Part shown: positions 63,693 through 64,000 of the stretch, piece by piece | Numbering within the stretch: position 1 is the first letter of the stretch | How the letters are laid out: each line of letters starts with the position of its first letter | Assembly (NCBI RefSeq): GCF_001458195.1 | Contig: NZ_CYPU01000071.1 | Location: 62,001 to 126,000, forward strand | Length of the DNA: 64,000 nucleotides | Source of the DNA: Ruegeria atlantica | GTDB taxonomy: Bacteria > Pseudomonadota > Alphaproteobacteria > Rhodobacterales > Rhodobacteraceae | Direction of reading: 5' to 3' | The notes under the pieces: generated by a model | What the model was told of the DNA's origin: nothing | Seen by the model: only the letters and a program-made list of their open reading frames with translations | The model's database searches: none | Translations under genes and position numbers: made by a program

Positions 63693-64000
63693 ATGAGCGC
63701 TTCGGTTATTTTGCTCGCCTTCTTCGGTGGGGATTTGGTCTGCTGATTGGCATGGACACCGGGAACGAGGCAGTAACTGGGATCAGCGGATTGGTGTTCG
63801 CGGTTTCAATACTGATGATTATCGTTCGTCCGCCGGCCGCAGACGACCGCAGATATGACGCTGCGCCGGGTGTCCACTGGTTTTGGTGGGTGTTCTGGAC
63901 AGTACTGTTCTGGCCTGCCCTGCTTATTGTGTACTTTGTTCACACTGGTAAGAAATCTGCTGGAGCAGCCTTGGCGAAGAAGGAGATCGAAAGTGGGCGT
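63693..64000 (+). pseudogene. Small two-TM membrane protein, probably frameshifted, runs off window
   Basis: ATG 63693 has GGAGG upstream and reads MSASVILLAFFGG before a quick stop. The second frame continues the same hydrophobic helix (FGLLIGMDTGNEAVTG) and stays open to the window edge, with another TM pair (WFWWVFWTVLFWPALLIVYF). Joining the two frames across the G-rich run at about 63726-63734 gives a sensible protein, suggesting a frameshift or sequence error. Alternatively it starts at Met 63752. Confidence 0.4.

Overview
The window looks like chromosomal DNA of a Roseobacter-group alphaproteobacterium (Rhodobacterales). The evidence is the Rieske-cytochrome b-cytochrome c1 operon (petABC), the petP-petR regulators, the MoxR/DUF58/DUF4159 operon, the split imuB/dnaE2 SOS genes with GAAC-N7-GAAC boxes, and an operon resembling the RpoE-ChrR regulon of Rhodobacter. 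Most genes are GC-rich and packed with ATGA overlaps.

Layout. 1-8 kb: MoxR-DUF58-DUF4159-membrane GATase operon (minus strand, running off the left edge), DUF1285, an EamA exporter, hydroxypyruvate isomerase. 9-14.4 kb: polA, a YrbL-like protein, a zinc-ribbon protein, an orphan ABC ATPase, DUF1203. 14.5-22.4 kb: SOS mutagenesis genes dnaE2 (apparently lacking its C-terminal OB fold) and imuB, each behind a LexA-type box, separated by a truncated globin, an exporter, frmA and an I78-inhibitor lipoprotein. 22.4-27.5 kb: an SDR gene divergent from an FAD oxidoreductase / chalcone-isomerase-like / MFS / two DUF3833 operon, with two back-to-back ECF-type promoters. 27.5-32 kb: a porin and a TonB-ExbD-ExbD-ExbB operon in which one ExbD lacks the membrane aspartate.

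32.4-41.6 kb is an accessory island that looks more AT-rich by eye. It begins at a 59-nt remnant of a tRNA-Lys 3' half and contains truncated IS6-like transposase pieces, a bactofilin, and broken fragments of a serine hydrolase, a cyclase, an EamA protein, a large serine recombinase and a bacterioferritin. It also carries a copper operon (small secreted protein, DUF411, cytochrome c, CopC, CopD) behind a CsoR-like operator, a DUF5519 gene, a YceI/TetR pair with tandem operators, and a ClpP-like secreted protein.

41.8-64 kb returns to core genome: dxs-ispA-xseB-deacetylase, petR-petP, ilvE, an AraC regulator, cobO, an EamA exporter, aroC-HD, ribH under an FMN riboswitch and divergent from an FMN-binding PaiB-like gene, GST, cytochrome c, GNAT/XRE-cupin, petABC, dapF-mtaB (DapF has Ser in place of one catalytic Cys) and an intact tRNA-Lys(TTT). 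The last kilobase after the tRNA looks like the decayed start of another tRNA-associated element.

No CRISPR array, rRNA operon or complete prophage was seen. The most promising material for new biology is the ECF-promoter operon, the asymmetric ExbD pair, the copper operon with its apparently leaderless promoter, and the altered DapF and DnaE2 proteins.
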